From positions 1 through 40,425 of the forward strand of contig CAIWCD010000047.1 of assembly GCA_903911145.1 (NCBI GenBank): DNA of 40,425 nt, given 5' to 3'. The notes under the pieces are model-generated. The model ran no database searches. It was not told the origin of the DNA and saw only the letters and a program-made list of their open reading frames with translations. The DNA is from an uncultured delta proteobacterium (GTDB taxonomy: Bacteria > Myxococcota > Myxococcia > Myxococcales > 40CM-4-68-19). The position numbers and the translations under genes were made by a program. Below, one piece after another: positions 16,385-23,322 of the stretch; position 1 is the first letter of the stretch, and every line of letters starts with the position of its first letter.

Positions 16385-16560
16385 TTTGACCTCCGCTTCG
16401 CCTTCACTTCAGCAATCCGCCGCTTACGCTCCTCGTGCGAATGCTGGAGGCCGCAGCTGCCGCACACGACATCCACTGGCGGCGACTCGCCCGTCAGCGC
16501 CGAGAACGAGTCGCCGCACAAGATGCAGGTAAATCTCTTCTCGACGAAGTCGGAGCGCAT
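16381..16560 (-). CDS. Small zinc-ribbon protein
   Basis: 59 residues from an ATG at 16560 that overlaps the stop of the upstream gene (TAATG). Four Cys in two pairs, CILCG and CGSCG, about 25 residues apart, make a classic zinc ribbon. A Lys/Arg-rich tail (EERKRRIAEVKAKRRSK) suggests nucleic-acid binding. Its own stop overlaps the start of the C39-like gene, so all three genes are translationally coupled. The frame reaches 16629, but the overlap start is preferred. Confidence 0.65.
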   Translation of the reverse strand: MRSDFVEKRFTCILCGDSFSALTGESPPVDVVCGSCGLQHSHEERKRRIAEVKAKRRSK

Positions 16561-17204
16561 TACGGCTCCGCGCCGCAGAACGCGCAGTAACTCCAGTCGG
16601 CAGATATAGTGCAGTCGCATCCGCTGCATTCGGCTTCGTCATCGAAGGACCACGCCAACTGCTCCTCGCTACACCAAGGGCAGTACGCCATCCAAGCTGC
16701 GATCTTTCCATCGCAGTCGTCGTTGTCGCAGTCCAACTCCAGCTTGTATCCCTTAGCCTTCGCCCGCGGCGTGTTCTCCAGACCGAAGTCCTGTTGGCAC
16801 GCCCAACAGTAGTTGAAGGCGTCGTGAGACGGCGCAGCACAGTTTGGGCACGGCGGGTTCTTGCCCGCCTCCCACTGCAGGCCTACGCCGCAGTCGGGGC
16901 AATAGTTCATCCATTTCTCTGCGGTCGGGTGATCGCAGTCCCCCTCCATATGGTATTTGATTCGCACTCGACCGTTGCCAGAAATAGAGATCGTTAGATC
17001 CTCGATATCGCCAAGCAACGACGAAAGGAACGGGCTAAGAAGGCGAACAACGACACTGCCCGCTCCGCCACCAACGGCATCGCCAATCCACGGCAGGATC
17101 GCCTCGGCACCGCCGGCGACGATTGCTGTCGGCACTGGGAGCTTGAAACCGCCGAAGGGCCAGACGGGTAAGTCGAAAGTTGATTCGTAAAGCTCGGTAG
17201 CCAA
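16560..17204 (-). CDS. Multi-zinc-ribbon protein
   Basis: About 214 residues. The start is a TTG at 17204 with GGGGAG five bases upstream. An upstream ATG (17303) would lie inside the divergent regulator gene and would translate its control region. The 83-base gap to the regulator then equals that of the sister module at 20143. The N-terminal 95 residues are hydrophobic to amphipathic, with Gly/Val-rich stretches that could insert in or lie on a membrane. A beta segment with SISGNGRVRIKYH follows. The rest has many CxxC pairs (CPDCG, CPNC, CWAC, CPWC, CSGC, CAFCG), that is about three ribbons. No enzyme motif is seen. Probably an adaptor or membrane-associated partner of the C39-like peptidase. 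Confidence 0.65.
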   Translation of the reverse strand: MATELYESTFDLPVWPFGGFKLPVPTAIVAGGAEAILPWIGDAVGGGAGSVVVRLLSPFLSSLLGDIEDLTISISGNGRVRIKYHMEGDCDHPTAEKWMNYCPDCGVGLQWEAGKNPPCPNCAAPSHDAFNYCWACQQDFGLENTPRAKAKGYKLELDCDNDDCDGKIAAWMAYCPWCSEEQLAWSFDDEAECSGCDCTISADWSYCAFCGAEP

Positions 17205-17234
17205 GTGCGCTCCCCACTCTCTGTTTTCTTTGCA

Positions 17235-17287
17235 GGGGGTACTATAGGCAGGTGGTCCGACACTGATCAATCGGTTCCTCTGGGCCT
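17235..17287. promoter_or_regulatory. Conserved divergent control region, copy 1
   Basis: This 53-base block between the divergent starts at 17204 and 17288 matches 20174-20226 at 45 of 53 positions without gaps. Constant parts include GGGGTACT, CAGGTGGTCCGAC and the stretch GTTCCTCTGGGCC that runs up to the GTG start. The part nearer the leftward gene is not conserved. It is therefore the likely operator/promoter of the XRE regulator and of the divergent operon. Confidence 0.68.
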
Positions 17288-17521
17288 GTGTCCAGGCAGC
17301 CATCGCTCAAGCAGGTCCAGAAAGAGATCGGCCGTCGCCTGAAAGCGGCACGCCTCGTCGCTGGCCCGACTCAGGAGAAGGTCGCTGCCGCAGCGTCCGT
17401 GGACTCCAAGCGCTACCAACGCCTCGAAAACGGCGGCGTGAATCCGACCATTCGCACGCTGCTGCGCTTGGCCACCGCCATGAAGACCGACTTCTGGTCG
17501 CTGCTGCGGGACGTACGATAA
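17288..17521 (+). CDS. XRE-family regulator, copy 1
   Basis: 77 residues, a single HTH_3 domain. Helix 1 is QKEIGRRLKAARL, helices 2-3 are TQEKVAAAASVDSKRYQRLE and helices 4-5 are NPTIRTLLRLATAMKTDFW. The GTG start matches that of the paralog at 20227. The TQEKVAAAA segment carries Pro where most relatives have Met (GPTQ instead of GMTQ). Probably a dimeric repressor of the divergent operon and of itself, with no separate signal-sensing domain. It may also read the operator of the sister module, because both recognition helices and operators are similar. Confidence 0.8.
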   Translation: MSRQPSLKQVQKEIGRRLKAARLVAGPTQEKVAAAASVDSKRYQRLENGGVNPTIRTLLRLATAMKTDFWSLLRDVR

Positions 17522-17530
17522 CCAGTCGCC

Positions 17531-18397
17531 CTACAGCTCGATCTCCTTCCATCTCGTCGAGCCATCTGCCAGCGCGGTGAGAATTCCAATCACGGGCTCG
17601 GATTCGTGAACGCCGCCGGTTCGGCCCATCAGATAGGCGGTGGCTTGTTTGCCGACCGTCCATTCCCAAGGGTCATCCTCTCCCATCGCGTGGATATGCC
17701 CGCAGACGATGGTGTCGAGCTTGCGCTTATCGGCGAAACGCTCAAGCCGGCGAAAATCCGCCGCAGGAAATCCAGCCACATCCTCACCGCCAATCCAGTC
17801 GTTGATGCTGAACAGGCTGCTCTGGAAAGGCGCGTTGTGGATGGCCAGCACGGATGACTGGCCTCGTCTGATACGCACGGCGTGAAGTCGCGCATCATCT
17901 TTCTTCCGCCAGAACCCATTGGCGGAATGCCCGGTCGTTGCCGAGGTTGTATCCGCAGCAAGGAGCATCGTGTCGCCGAGGTCTTTCGCCAGGGGGAAGA
18001 GATCGTCGTCACCAGCCAGGAGGTGTTCCGCTCTCGCCAGTTGCCCGGCCCAGTCGCAGAAGGTGTCGTAACTCTCCTGCGCGTCCGCCGTTGCCGCCTT
18101 TGCAAATTCAAGCGCGCGACGCACCAGACCTCCACGATGTGGAGTGTGGAAGATGTCGTGATTGCCAACGACAACCGTGAGCCTGTCGGCGCTCCAGAGG
18201 CCAATCTTGCGCAGGTATTTCTCAACGCGTTCTCGGTCGCGCTCCATGGCGGAAGCGCAGTCGAACGTGTCGCCAACCAGCACCACGTGATCGGCCTTCG
18301 CCTTCACCGCGGCCTTGAATGCCTCGCGGGCGAGGTCCCAGGACGCTGGCTCGGCCTCGCAGTCGATATGCTGGTCAGATAGGACGGCAATCTTCAT
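17531..18397 (-). CDS. Calcineurin-like metallophosphoesterase
   Basis: 288 residues with the full motif set of the family: SDQHID (D-x-H), VGDTFD (GDxxD), VGNHD (GNHD), the His of LAIHNAP and CGHIH (GHxH). Together these bind two metal ions and hydrolyse phosphoesters. It is longer than a minimal Ysh1/YfcE-type enzyme, with an insert around residues 85-160. The substrate cannot be told: nucleotides, nucleic acid or phosphoprotein. GAGG precedes the ATG. It starts 13 bases after the stop of the Ntn-hydrolase gene, so it is the last gene of the second XRE-controlled operon. Its end nearly touches the end of the first XRE gene (convergent, 9 bases apart). Confidence 0.85.
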   Translation of the reverse strand: MKIAVLSDQHIDCEAEPASWDLAREAFKAAVKAKADHVVLVGDTFDCASAMERDRERVEKYLRKIGLWSADRLTVVVGNHDIFHTPHRGGLVRRALEFAKAATADAQESYDTFCDWAGQLARAEHLLAGDDDLFPLAKDLGDTMLLAADTTSATTGHSANGFWRKKDDARLHAVRIRRGQSSVLAIHNAPFQSSLFSINDWIGGEDVAGFPAADFRRLERFADKRKLDTIVCGHIHAMGEDDPWEWTVGKQATAYLMGRTGGVHESEPVIGILTALADGSTRWKEIEL

Positions 18398-18410
18398 CGG
18401 GGAGCCTCGC

Positions 18411-19445
18411 TCAGAGTTGCAGGTCGAGGGTAGCGCCGCCTGGCACGCGGACGATCATTTGCCCGGTCTTCGGCTGCATCACAACCTGGTGCTGCGTGTC
18501 GTCTGCGAAGATGGCCGAGGACGAGAGCACCTTGAACGCGCTGTCCACCGTCACCTGCTTATCCGCGGTCTTCCGCTCAAGCGCCTCAAGGCGCTCGCAG
18601 GTATCCCAATCTTCGAGATCGACGTTATCGTCGGAGAGCTTCCCGCTGACGTAGTGGTTGGTCACCAGCAGCGGCTCACCGCCAGTCGCTTTGCGCAGAG
18701 CATTGCGATCGCAGCCGCGCTCGATCACGACACGCTCGTCGTTCTTCGTGCCGACGACCGTCAAGAGCACCGGGCTGAGCAGAAACTCGCTCTTCAACAA
18801 CTTCACCGCGGCGTTGAAGTCCTTGGCCTCGTCGAATGCGCGGCGAACGGCCCACGAAACCGGCCAATACCCAAGCGCAGCTCGCTTCGGCAATCCGAGA
18901 TATCCGCTTTCCTCTTCGCTCCGCACGAAGTTGACGGTGATGCTGAACCGGCCAGGCGCGACGCCAGTGATCACACCGAAGAGCCCCGGCCAGGTCACGG
19001 CAGCGTAGTCACCGCATGGTCCATTCTTCATTCGTGCGACGACCAGGTGCTTCTTGAGGAGCGATCGCGGGAACTCCCAATCAAGGTTTCGCGCGTGCAA
19101 TGGACCATTCGGCGTCGCAGCGGCGATGGTCGAGCAACCTACGTTCGAGATGTCATAGGCAGCATTCGCGAGCAGGACGTCTCGCGCAGGCATATTGAAA
19201 TGGTCCGCGAGGTCGTTGATCTCTTCCTCGTAGTGGCTGCCCAGAAGTGAATGCAACGCACCGGCGCTGAGCTTGAGCAACGACCAGCGCATTGAACCGA
19301 TAACGCCCTCGCCCTGCTTGTTGAACGCCGTGAGGAGCTTCGACCCGTTGCAGGGCGATAGCCTCAACGCCGAGGACCAGGAGGTATCGCTGGACAGATC
19401 GACGTCGATTACGGGAATTGACGGGCGTTGCTTGAATGCTGCCAT
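18411..19445 (-). CDS. Ntn hydrolase of the acid amidase / choloylglycine hydrolase type
   Basis: 344 residues from the ATG at 19445, preceded by GAGGCGGGGG. Around residue 103 the sequence is NVGCSTIAAATPNGPLHARN, continuing LDW. This is the hallmark of the NAAA/acid ceramidase-like branch of the Ntn hydrolases, where the chain is cut before the Cys and the new N-terminal Cys attacks linear amide bonds; the Arg and Asp of ARNLDW bind the substrate. The preceding 100 residues would be the alpha-subunit or propeptide. No signal peptide, so it would act in the cytoplasm, unlike its lysosomal relatives. Possible substrates are N-acyl amines, N-acyl homoserine lactones or peptide amides. It is followed closely by the phosphoesterase gene. 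Confidence 0.72.
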   Translation of the reverse strand: MAAFKQRPSIPVIDVDLSSDTSWSSALRLSPCNGSKLLTAFNKQGEGVIGSMRWSLLKLSAGALHSLLGSHYEEEINDLADHFNMPARDVLLANAAYDISNVGCSTIAAATPNGPLHARNLDWEFPRSLLKKHLVVARMKNGPCGDYAAVTWPGLFGVITGVAPGRFSITVNFVRSEEESGYLGLPKRAALGYWPVSWAVRRAFDEAKDFNAAVKLLKSEFLLSPVLLTVVGTKNDERVVIERGCDRNALRKATGGEPLLVTNHYVSGKLSDDNVDLEDWDTCERLEALERKTADKQVTVDSAFKVLSSSAIFADDTQHQVVMQPKTGQMIVRVPGGATLDLQL

Positions 19446-19544
19446 CAGTTGCCCCCGCCTCGTGAGTGTTCGCGCATCATCCTCCTCGCTGGGCCCGGTC
19501 CTTGGAGCCTCCCGGCTGATCGCCGGCGCGGCGTGCGCCACCAC

Positions 19545-19934
19545 TCAACCCCAATCGACCTCGAATCCATCCCGTCCCCCCTTCACGTTCGGTGGTTTGT
19601 CCCTCGTCAGGATACGTATCGCAGCGAAGCCGCCGGTGAACGCTAGGAAGGCACCACTCGCGATTAAGATGCCCAGCTTGCTGGTTGGGTCGGGGTCGAG
19701 AATCGCAGCCACGACCATCACCGCGCCTGCCAGCCCCATCCCGCACGCGACGCAGACCCCAACGATCTCCCTGGCCGTCAGACTCGCGGATCTGCCCATG
19801 TCGAAGAGCGTCTGATGCAGTGGATCAATTCCCGTATGGGCATCGTCGATAATCGTGACCGGCACTCGGTCTTTATAAGAAGCAGCAAGACGCGCAAGCC
19901 AGCCGGGCTCCGAGGTCTTGATGGTCTCGCTCAT
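19545..19934 (-). CDS. Small membrane protein, two predicted TM helices
   Basis: 129 residues from an ATG at 19934 that overlaps the stop of the upstream gene (ATGA). The first 55 residues are polar, with GIDPLHQTLFDMGRSASL. Then come two hydrophobic segments (IVGVCVACGMGLAGAVMVVA and LGILIASGAFLAFTGGFAAI) and a short basic tail. The longer frame to 20099 is a shadow of the neighbouring gene. Second gene of the operon controlled by the XRE regulator at 20227. Probably an inner-membrane partner of the Ntn hydrolase; no family recognised. Confidence 0.65.
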   Translation of the reverse strand: MSETIKTSEPGWLARLAASYKDRVPVTIIDDAHTGIDPLHQTLFDMGRSASLTAREIVGVCVACGMGLAGAVMVVAAILDPDPTSKLGILIASGAFLAFTGGFAAIRILTRDKPPNVKGGRDGFEVDWG

Positions 19935-20143
19935 GACCGAAATCCTCGCCGCAGGAACCATCCGCCCGCAGCCGCCAAACCGCCGCCCACCGTCGCGCTT
20001 GCCAACTCTGGAGCAACGGCAACGGCGGTGAGGATCGCGGCACCTGCGGCCAGTGCGCCAACGCCAACCTTCTCCAGTGTCGTGCGCGCTGCCCACCACT
20101 CAGTGACGTCCCACTCTTCCAGCAGCTTCGATTCGTCCGCCAT
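19931..20143 (-). CDS. Small membrane protein, first gene of the second XRE-controlled operon
   Basis: 70 residues. The ATG at 20143 has a very strong Shine-Dalgarno sequence (AGGAGGGG, seven bases away). A short acidic, Trp-containing N-terminus (EEWDVTEWWAARTTLEKVG) is followed by one long Ala/Val/Gly-rich segment (VGALAAGAAILTAVAVAPEL and more) and a basic end. One or two membrane passes are likely. Its start is 83 bases from the divergent XRE gene, the same distance as in the sister module. Confidence 0.65.
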   Translation of the reverse strand: MADESKLLEEWDVTEWWAARTTLEKVGVGALAAGAAILTAVAVAPELASATVGGGLAAAGGWFLRRGFRS

Positions 20144-20173
20144 GTGCGCCCCTCCTCGCGATGTTTGACGACG

Positions 20174-20226
20174 AGGGGTACTCTACACAGGTGGTCCGAC
20201 GCTGACCAATCCGTTCCTCTGGGCCC
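20174..20226. promoter_or_regulatory. Conserved divergent control region, copy 2
   Basis: Gap-free match to 17235-17287 (45 of 53 positions). It lies at the same place, between the start of a leftward operon (20143) and a GTG-started XRE gene (20227). The CAGGTGGTCCGAC core and the GTTCCTCTGGGCC end are identical in both copies. Confidence 0.68.
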
Positions 20227-20457
20227 GTGCTCAGGCAGCCGACGCAGAAACAGGTTCAGAGGGAGATCGGCCGTCGCCTGAAAGCGGCCCGTCTCACTGC
20301 AGGCATGACGCAACAGGGCGTCGCAGAGGCTGCTGAGGTCGATTACAAGCGATATCAGGATTTGGAGGGCGGACGGGTCAACCCGACCGTGAAAACGCTG
20401 CTGCGCCTGGCTGGCGCCCTTGGGATCGACTTCTGGTCGCTGCTGCAGAACGGGTGA
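20227..20457 (+). CDS. XRE-family regulator, copy 2
   Basis: 76 residues, GTG start. A single HTH_3 domain as in copy 1, with the same ends (RQPxxKQVQxEIGRRLKAAR and DFWSLL). The middle is more typical of the family (AGMTQQGVAEAAEVDYKRYQ). The two proteins differ in the turn and at the front of the recognition helix, so operator preferences may overlap but need not be identical. A 6-bp hairpin (AGCACT / AGTGCT at 20479-20497) follows the gene and could help termination, though it has no T-run. Confidence 0.8.
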   Translation: MLRQPTQKQVQREIGRRLKAARLTAGMTQQGVAEAAEVDYKRYQDLEGGRVNPTVKTLLRLAGALGIDFWSLLQNG

Positions 20458-20596
20458 CCGCCGCGCGAGAGACTTGCCAGCACTCGCGCGCAGTGCTCTG
20501 GTCCATCGGCTCTCTCGCTGGCACGCAGTGGTGACGATAGTCGCAGCGCGAATGAGGGAGCGCGGCTGTCATTCATAGCAACGGAAGGAGATGAGC

Positions 20597-20788
20597 ATGT
20601 CGCTCTTTGACCTACTGACTCTTGTCTTGAGCGGGCCCGACGACCCCATTGACAAGGCAAACCGGCGGTTCGCGGCGAGGGCTCAGGCCCAGCGGGCGGC
20701 AATCGAGAAGGATTACGTGGATGGAACAATCACCAAGAAGGAACGCGATAGCAGACTCAAGAACGTGCGCGCCCGGAGGGTGAAATAG
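20597..20788 (+). CDS. Small hypothetical protein (SHOCT-like tail)
   Basis: 63 residues from the ATG at 20597, which has GGAAGGAG six bases upstream; an ATG at 20591 is inside that site. A short hydrophobic start (MSLFDLLTLVLSG) is followed by a basic helical part, RAQAQRAAIEKDYVDGTITKKERDSRL. The segment KDYVDGTITKKERDSRL resembles the short SHOCT motif (a helix, DGxIT, then a helix) found at the ends of many small bacterial proteins, but no more is visible. Function unknown. Confidence 0.55.
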   Translation: MSLFDLLTLVLSGPDDPIDKANRRFAARAQAQRAAIEKDYVDGTITKKERDSRLKNVRARRVK

Positions 20789-20945
20789 ACCCCCGAGTCC
20801 ATTTCGGGCCAGTCTGTGTTTAATCACGCGCTGGCTTCATTGGTCCCGCCTCGATAATTGGTGGCGATGGCGACCACGTTCGCTGTGGATAGCGCGGGCG
20901 AGATGGATTGTTGACGGCCATCCACCCGCGTGCCCCTCTGGAGGC

Positions 20946-21818
20946 ATGGTTCAAACCAATGAAGATCTTGTTCGTCGCGTTGAGCAGCTCGAGAAGGACA
21001 GCCGCCTGTGGAAGCGGGTCTCTGCTGGGGCGCTGTGCTTATGGCTCCTCGTTGGTGGCGCGCGTAGTGCTGTCGCGCAGCATGCCGCTCAGGTCTTCAG
21101 CGGCTTTGCAGTGAACGCCGATCAGGTCACGGCGCTGGAGCTTGCGGTCGTACATAAGATGCACGTGGATGGCCCGGCAGTTTTCGACAACACGATCGAG
21201 GCCGGTACGATCTACGCGAGCTCTATCGTCATCCGGGATCGGGAGGGAAAAACAACTGCAATACTTGGGGGTCTCTCCGGCGGCGAACGATCACTCGCAT
21301 TCTACGGAAAACAACCGAACGACAAGCCACAGGTCGAACTGGAGGCGTCTGATAACGGCGCAAGCCTCTCGCTCCGCAACGCCAATGCCCCCAACGTTTC
21401 GCTACGATCCGGCGCCTGGCTGTCTGGACTCTCAGTGTTGGACGTGAACGGCAAGATGCGGCTGACCGCATCATTGTCCAACGCCGCCGCCCCAGGAGGG
21501 GCGGAAGGCGAATTCAAGCTCGACGACGGCGCAGGGAAACACACCGGCGTACTCTCACAAAACAAGGACGGGGCTTCACTCCATCTCTACGGCGAGAATG
21601 GGAGTGCGTCGCTCAACACCGCCGACGGATTCTACCCGGGCCCGGGGCTTGCGCTCGAGGCAACGGATCCCGTGCAAGCCATAACGGTAGGGTTCGCCAA
21701 CGGCGCGGGGCCCTATTCTTTCTCACCGGCCCCCAAGCGTCCGTTGGTGACGGCACTCGGCGCGGACCACAAGCCACTGTGGCAGCTCCCCGAAAGCACG
21801 CCGAAGAAGAAACACTAA
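20946..21818 (+). CDS. Membrane-anchored beta-repeat protein
   Basis: 290 residues. A short polar helix with a Leu/Val heptad feel (DLVRRVEQLEKDSRLWKRV) precedes one hydrophobic segment (AGALCLWLLVGGARSAVA). The rest, about 240 residues, is outside the membrane. It is made of short beta-strands with repeated phrases such as RDREGKTTAILGG, LDVNGKMRLTASLS and LDDGAGKHTGVLSQNKDGASLHLYG, the style of a solenoid of hairpins seen in phage tail-fibre-like and surface proteins. GGAGG is very close to the ATG. No enzyme motif. Possibly a surface-exposed or periplasmic filament. Confidence 0.6.
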   Translation: MVQTNEDLVRRVEQLEKDSRLWKRVSAGALCLWLLVGGARSAVAQHAAQVFSGFAVNADQVTALELAVVHKMHVDGPAVFDNTIEAGTIYASSIVIRDREGKTTAILGGLSGGERSLAFYGKQPNDKPQVELEASDNGASLSLRNANAPNVSLRSGAWLSGLSVLDVNGKMRLTASLSNAAAPGGAEGEFKLDDGAGKHTGVLSQNKDGASLHLYGENGSASLNTADGFYPGPGLALEATDPVQAITVGFANGAGPYSFSPAPKRPLVTALGADHKPLWQLPESTPKKKH

Positions 21819-21962
21819 GGCGACTGCGCGTTCCACGAGCGTCTTGGGGCGGACAACATCGCTTCCGGCAACTCGGATCACGGCGCCCCTGCGCCCGCAG
21901 GCCAAGACAATCCATAGGCGCAGCCGGCCCGGTTCACCCTCAGTAATCCAGCCCCCATCGTT

Positions 21963-22014
21963 GGTATCAGCCTATATCGGGGACATATCGCATCGATATC
22001 GCGCTCCCGATACC
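21963..22014. promoter_or_regulatory. Long palindromic operator candidate upstream of the DUF6744-like gene
   Basis: TATCGGG at 21975-21981 pairs with CCCGATA at 22006-22012. Inside lies the smaller near-palindrome ATATCG CA TCGATAT. GGTATC (21963-21968) and GATACC (22009-22014) give a further, overlapping pair. The site sits 20 bases before the Shine-Dalgarno sequence of the gene at 22033. It is a good candidate for a regulator binding site or a 5'-leader hairpin. Confidence 0.5.
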
Positions 22015-22032
22015 ACCTCATTGGAGGCTGAT

Positions 22033-22905
22033 ATGATCGATGAAATCAAACACGCTTTGAATCAGGGAGGTGCTCACCTCGGAGATCTTCTCTGGTGGAG
22101 CCTCTCCGACGCTGCAATTGATCGCGTCTCACTGGAGTGGCATTGGGCCGCGGCGGGACTCGCGCCGGGATTACTTCCCGAACCTCCGACGTCCGAGAAG
22201 GCATTCAAGCTGGCCGCGAGAGAAGCGGCGCTGGGACAGCACGACAGGCTGATCCGGTTATCTCTGGAGAACCAGTCGCAGATCGTGTTCGCGGTTGTCG
22301 AGGAGCGAAAGCACCTCGAAGGCAGCGTCAGCTACTTCCAGGAGACGAGGATTCTTCTCGACCGAGCTACGGAGAAGGTATCCGCGGACGATAGCAACCA
22401 CGATATCGCCAAGTCCGTATCGCTCTCGTATGAGCGGCTTCGCACGACGCATACGTCAGACGATGTTCGCCGCGCCGTTGTCAGGACGATTAACTCATTC
22501 GCTGCGGTAGCTCTCCGCGAGAGTGGCGGCGTCTATTGGATTCCAACGGTCTACGCGCAGCAACTCAGGCAGTTGCAATCGGCCGTCGAGAAGATTGGCC
22601 AGAGCAAGATGTATCTCCTGCCCGTGCACGACTCAGCCGATGCCGCTCGCACGCTGGGAGATGCCGCTCTGGGCTCGATTCAGGCAGAGCTTGAGCAACT
22701 GAAGGCAGAGGTCGATGGCTTCGTTGCAGCGCCACCGGAGAGGCCTTCAACGCTGGCTCGTCGGTTCGATGCGTATGAAGCCCTGCGGTCTCGGGCACAG
22801 CTCTATCGGGACGTCCTGCAGGTGCAGGTTGCAGATCTCGATCAGCAGCTCGACGGAATGACGGCGTCGGTGGAGCAACTGCTCCAGCAGAAGCAGGCGG
22901 CTTGA
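22033..22905 (+). CDS. DUF6744-like phage-type protein
   Basis: 290 residues from an ATG at 22033 with GGAGG five bases upstream; the frame is open from 21844, but that part is the leader. The protein is helical. It contains GGVYWIPTVYAQQLRQL and KMYLLPVHDSADA, the centre of a family I know from large phages and plasmids (DUF6744). A Leu/Gln-rich coiled coil near the C-terminus (VQVADLDQQLDGMTASVEQL) is also typical. Its function is not known. In phages it often lies near MoxR-type ATPases and VWA proteins, as here. It opens the plus-strand series that runs to 29.4 kb. Confidence 0.62.
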   Translation: MIDEIKHALNQGGAHLGDLLWWSLSDAAIDRVSLEWHWAAAGLAPGLLPEPPTSEKAFKLAAREAALGQHDRLIRLSLENQSQIVFAVVEERKHLEGSVSYFQETRILLDRATEKVSADDSNHDIAKSVSLSYERLRTTHTSDDVRRAVVRTINSFAAVALRESGGVYWIPTVYAQQLRQLQSAVEKIGQSKMYLLPVHDSADAARTLGDAALGSIQAELEQLKAEVDGFVAAPPERPSTLARRFDAYEALRSRAQLYRDVLQVQVADLDQQLDGMTASVEQLLQQKQAA

Positions 22906-22961
22906 CGGGCCGTCTCGACGAAGCCTATCCTCAGATCCTCCTCACTTCTGAGGTAACACCG

Positions 22962-23312
22962 ATGAGCACTCGTCTCGAAGCCACTCTTCCTGCCCCTCGC
23001 GTGTTGCAGCTCCAACGGCTCGCGACCGAGCTGCACATGTCGAAAAGCGATCTTGTCGGCGAGGCCGTGACGATTCTCCTGGAGGCTGCCCAGGAAACCA
23101 GGCGCGGGCATCGGCTCGCGTTCGTTGATGCTGCGCGCGAAAACGTCCGGGAGATTGCGTTGCCGTCTCTGTCACAGCTCGGATGGACCGCTCACGAGGC
23201 CGCTGCGGAGCTGACCCCGGTTGCACGCAAGCGAGCGCGCAAAGCATTGGCAAAGCCAGCCGCGCCAACGGCGGCGCTTCGTAAGGCGTTTGCTCGGCGC
23301 ACTCCGCGGTAG
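22962..23312 (+). CDS. RHH-type antitoxin of a GNAT toxin-antitoxin pair, putative
   Basis: 116 residues. Residues 1-45 form a ribbon-helix-helix: the strand TRLEATLPAP, then VLQLQRLATELHMSKSDLVGEAVTIL. A long tail that could block the toxin follows, ending in a Lys/Arg/Ala-rich stretch. GAGG lies eight bases before the ATG at 22962; the frame is open from 22902. The GNAT gene starts 10 bases after its stop. The order antitoxin then toxin, with the DNA-binding domain first, fits TacA/AtaR-type systems, but the tail is longer than in a typical DUF1778 antitoxin. Confidence 0.66.
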   Translation: MSTRLEATLPAPRVLQLQRLATELHMSKSDLVGEAVTILLEAAQETRRGHRLAFVDAARENVREIALPSLSQLGWTAHEAAAELTPVARKRARKALAKPAAPTAALRKAFARRTPR

Positions 23313-23322
23313 CCGGTCCGCG

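Noticed and set aside
17205-17303. N-terminal extension of the multi-ribbon gene to the ATG at 17303
   Set aside because: It would translate the conserved control region and overlap the XRE start. The TTG at 17204 has a good ribosome binding site and restores the same 83-bp spacing as in the sister module.
18315-19250. 311-residue plus-strand frame
   Set aside because: Antisense to the Ntn hydrolase, which has a clear catalytic motif; the sequence has shadow-like His/Arg/Glu composition.
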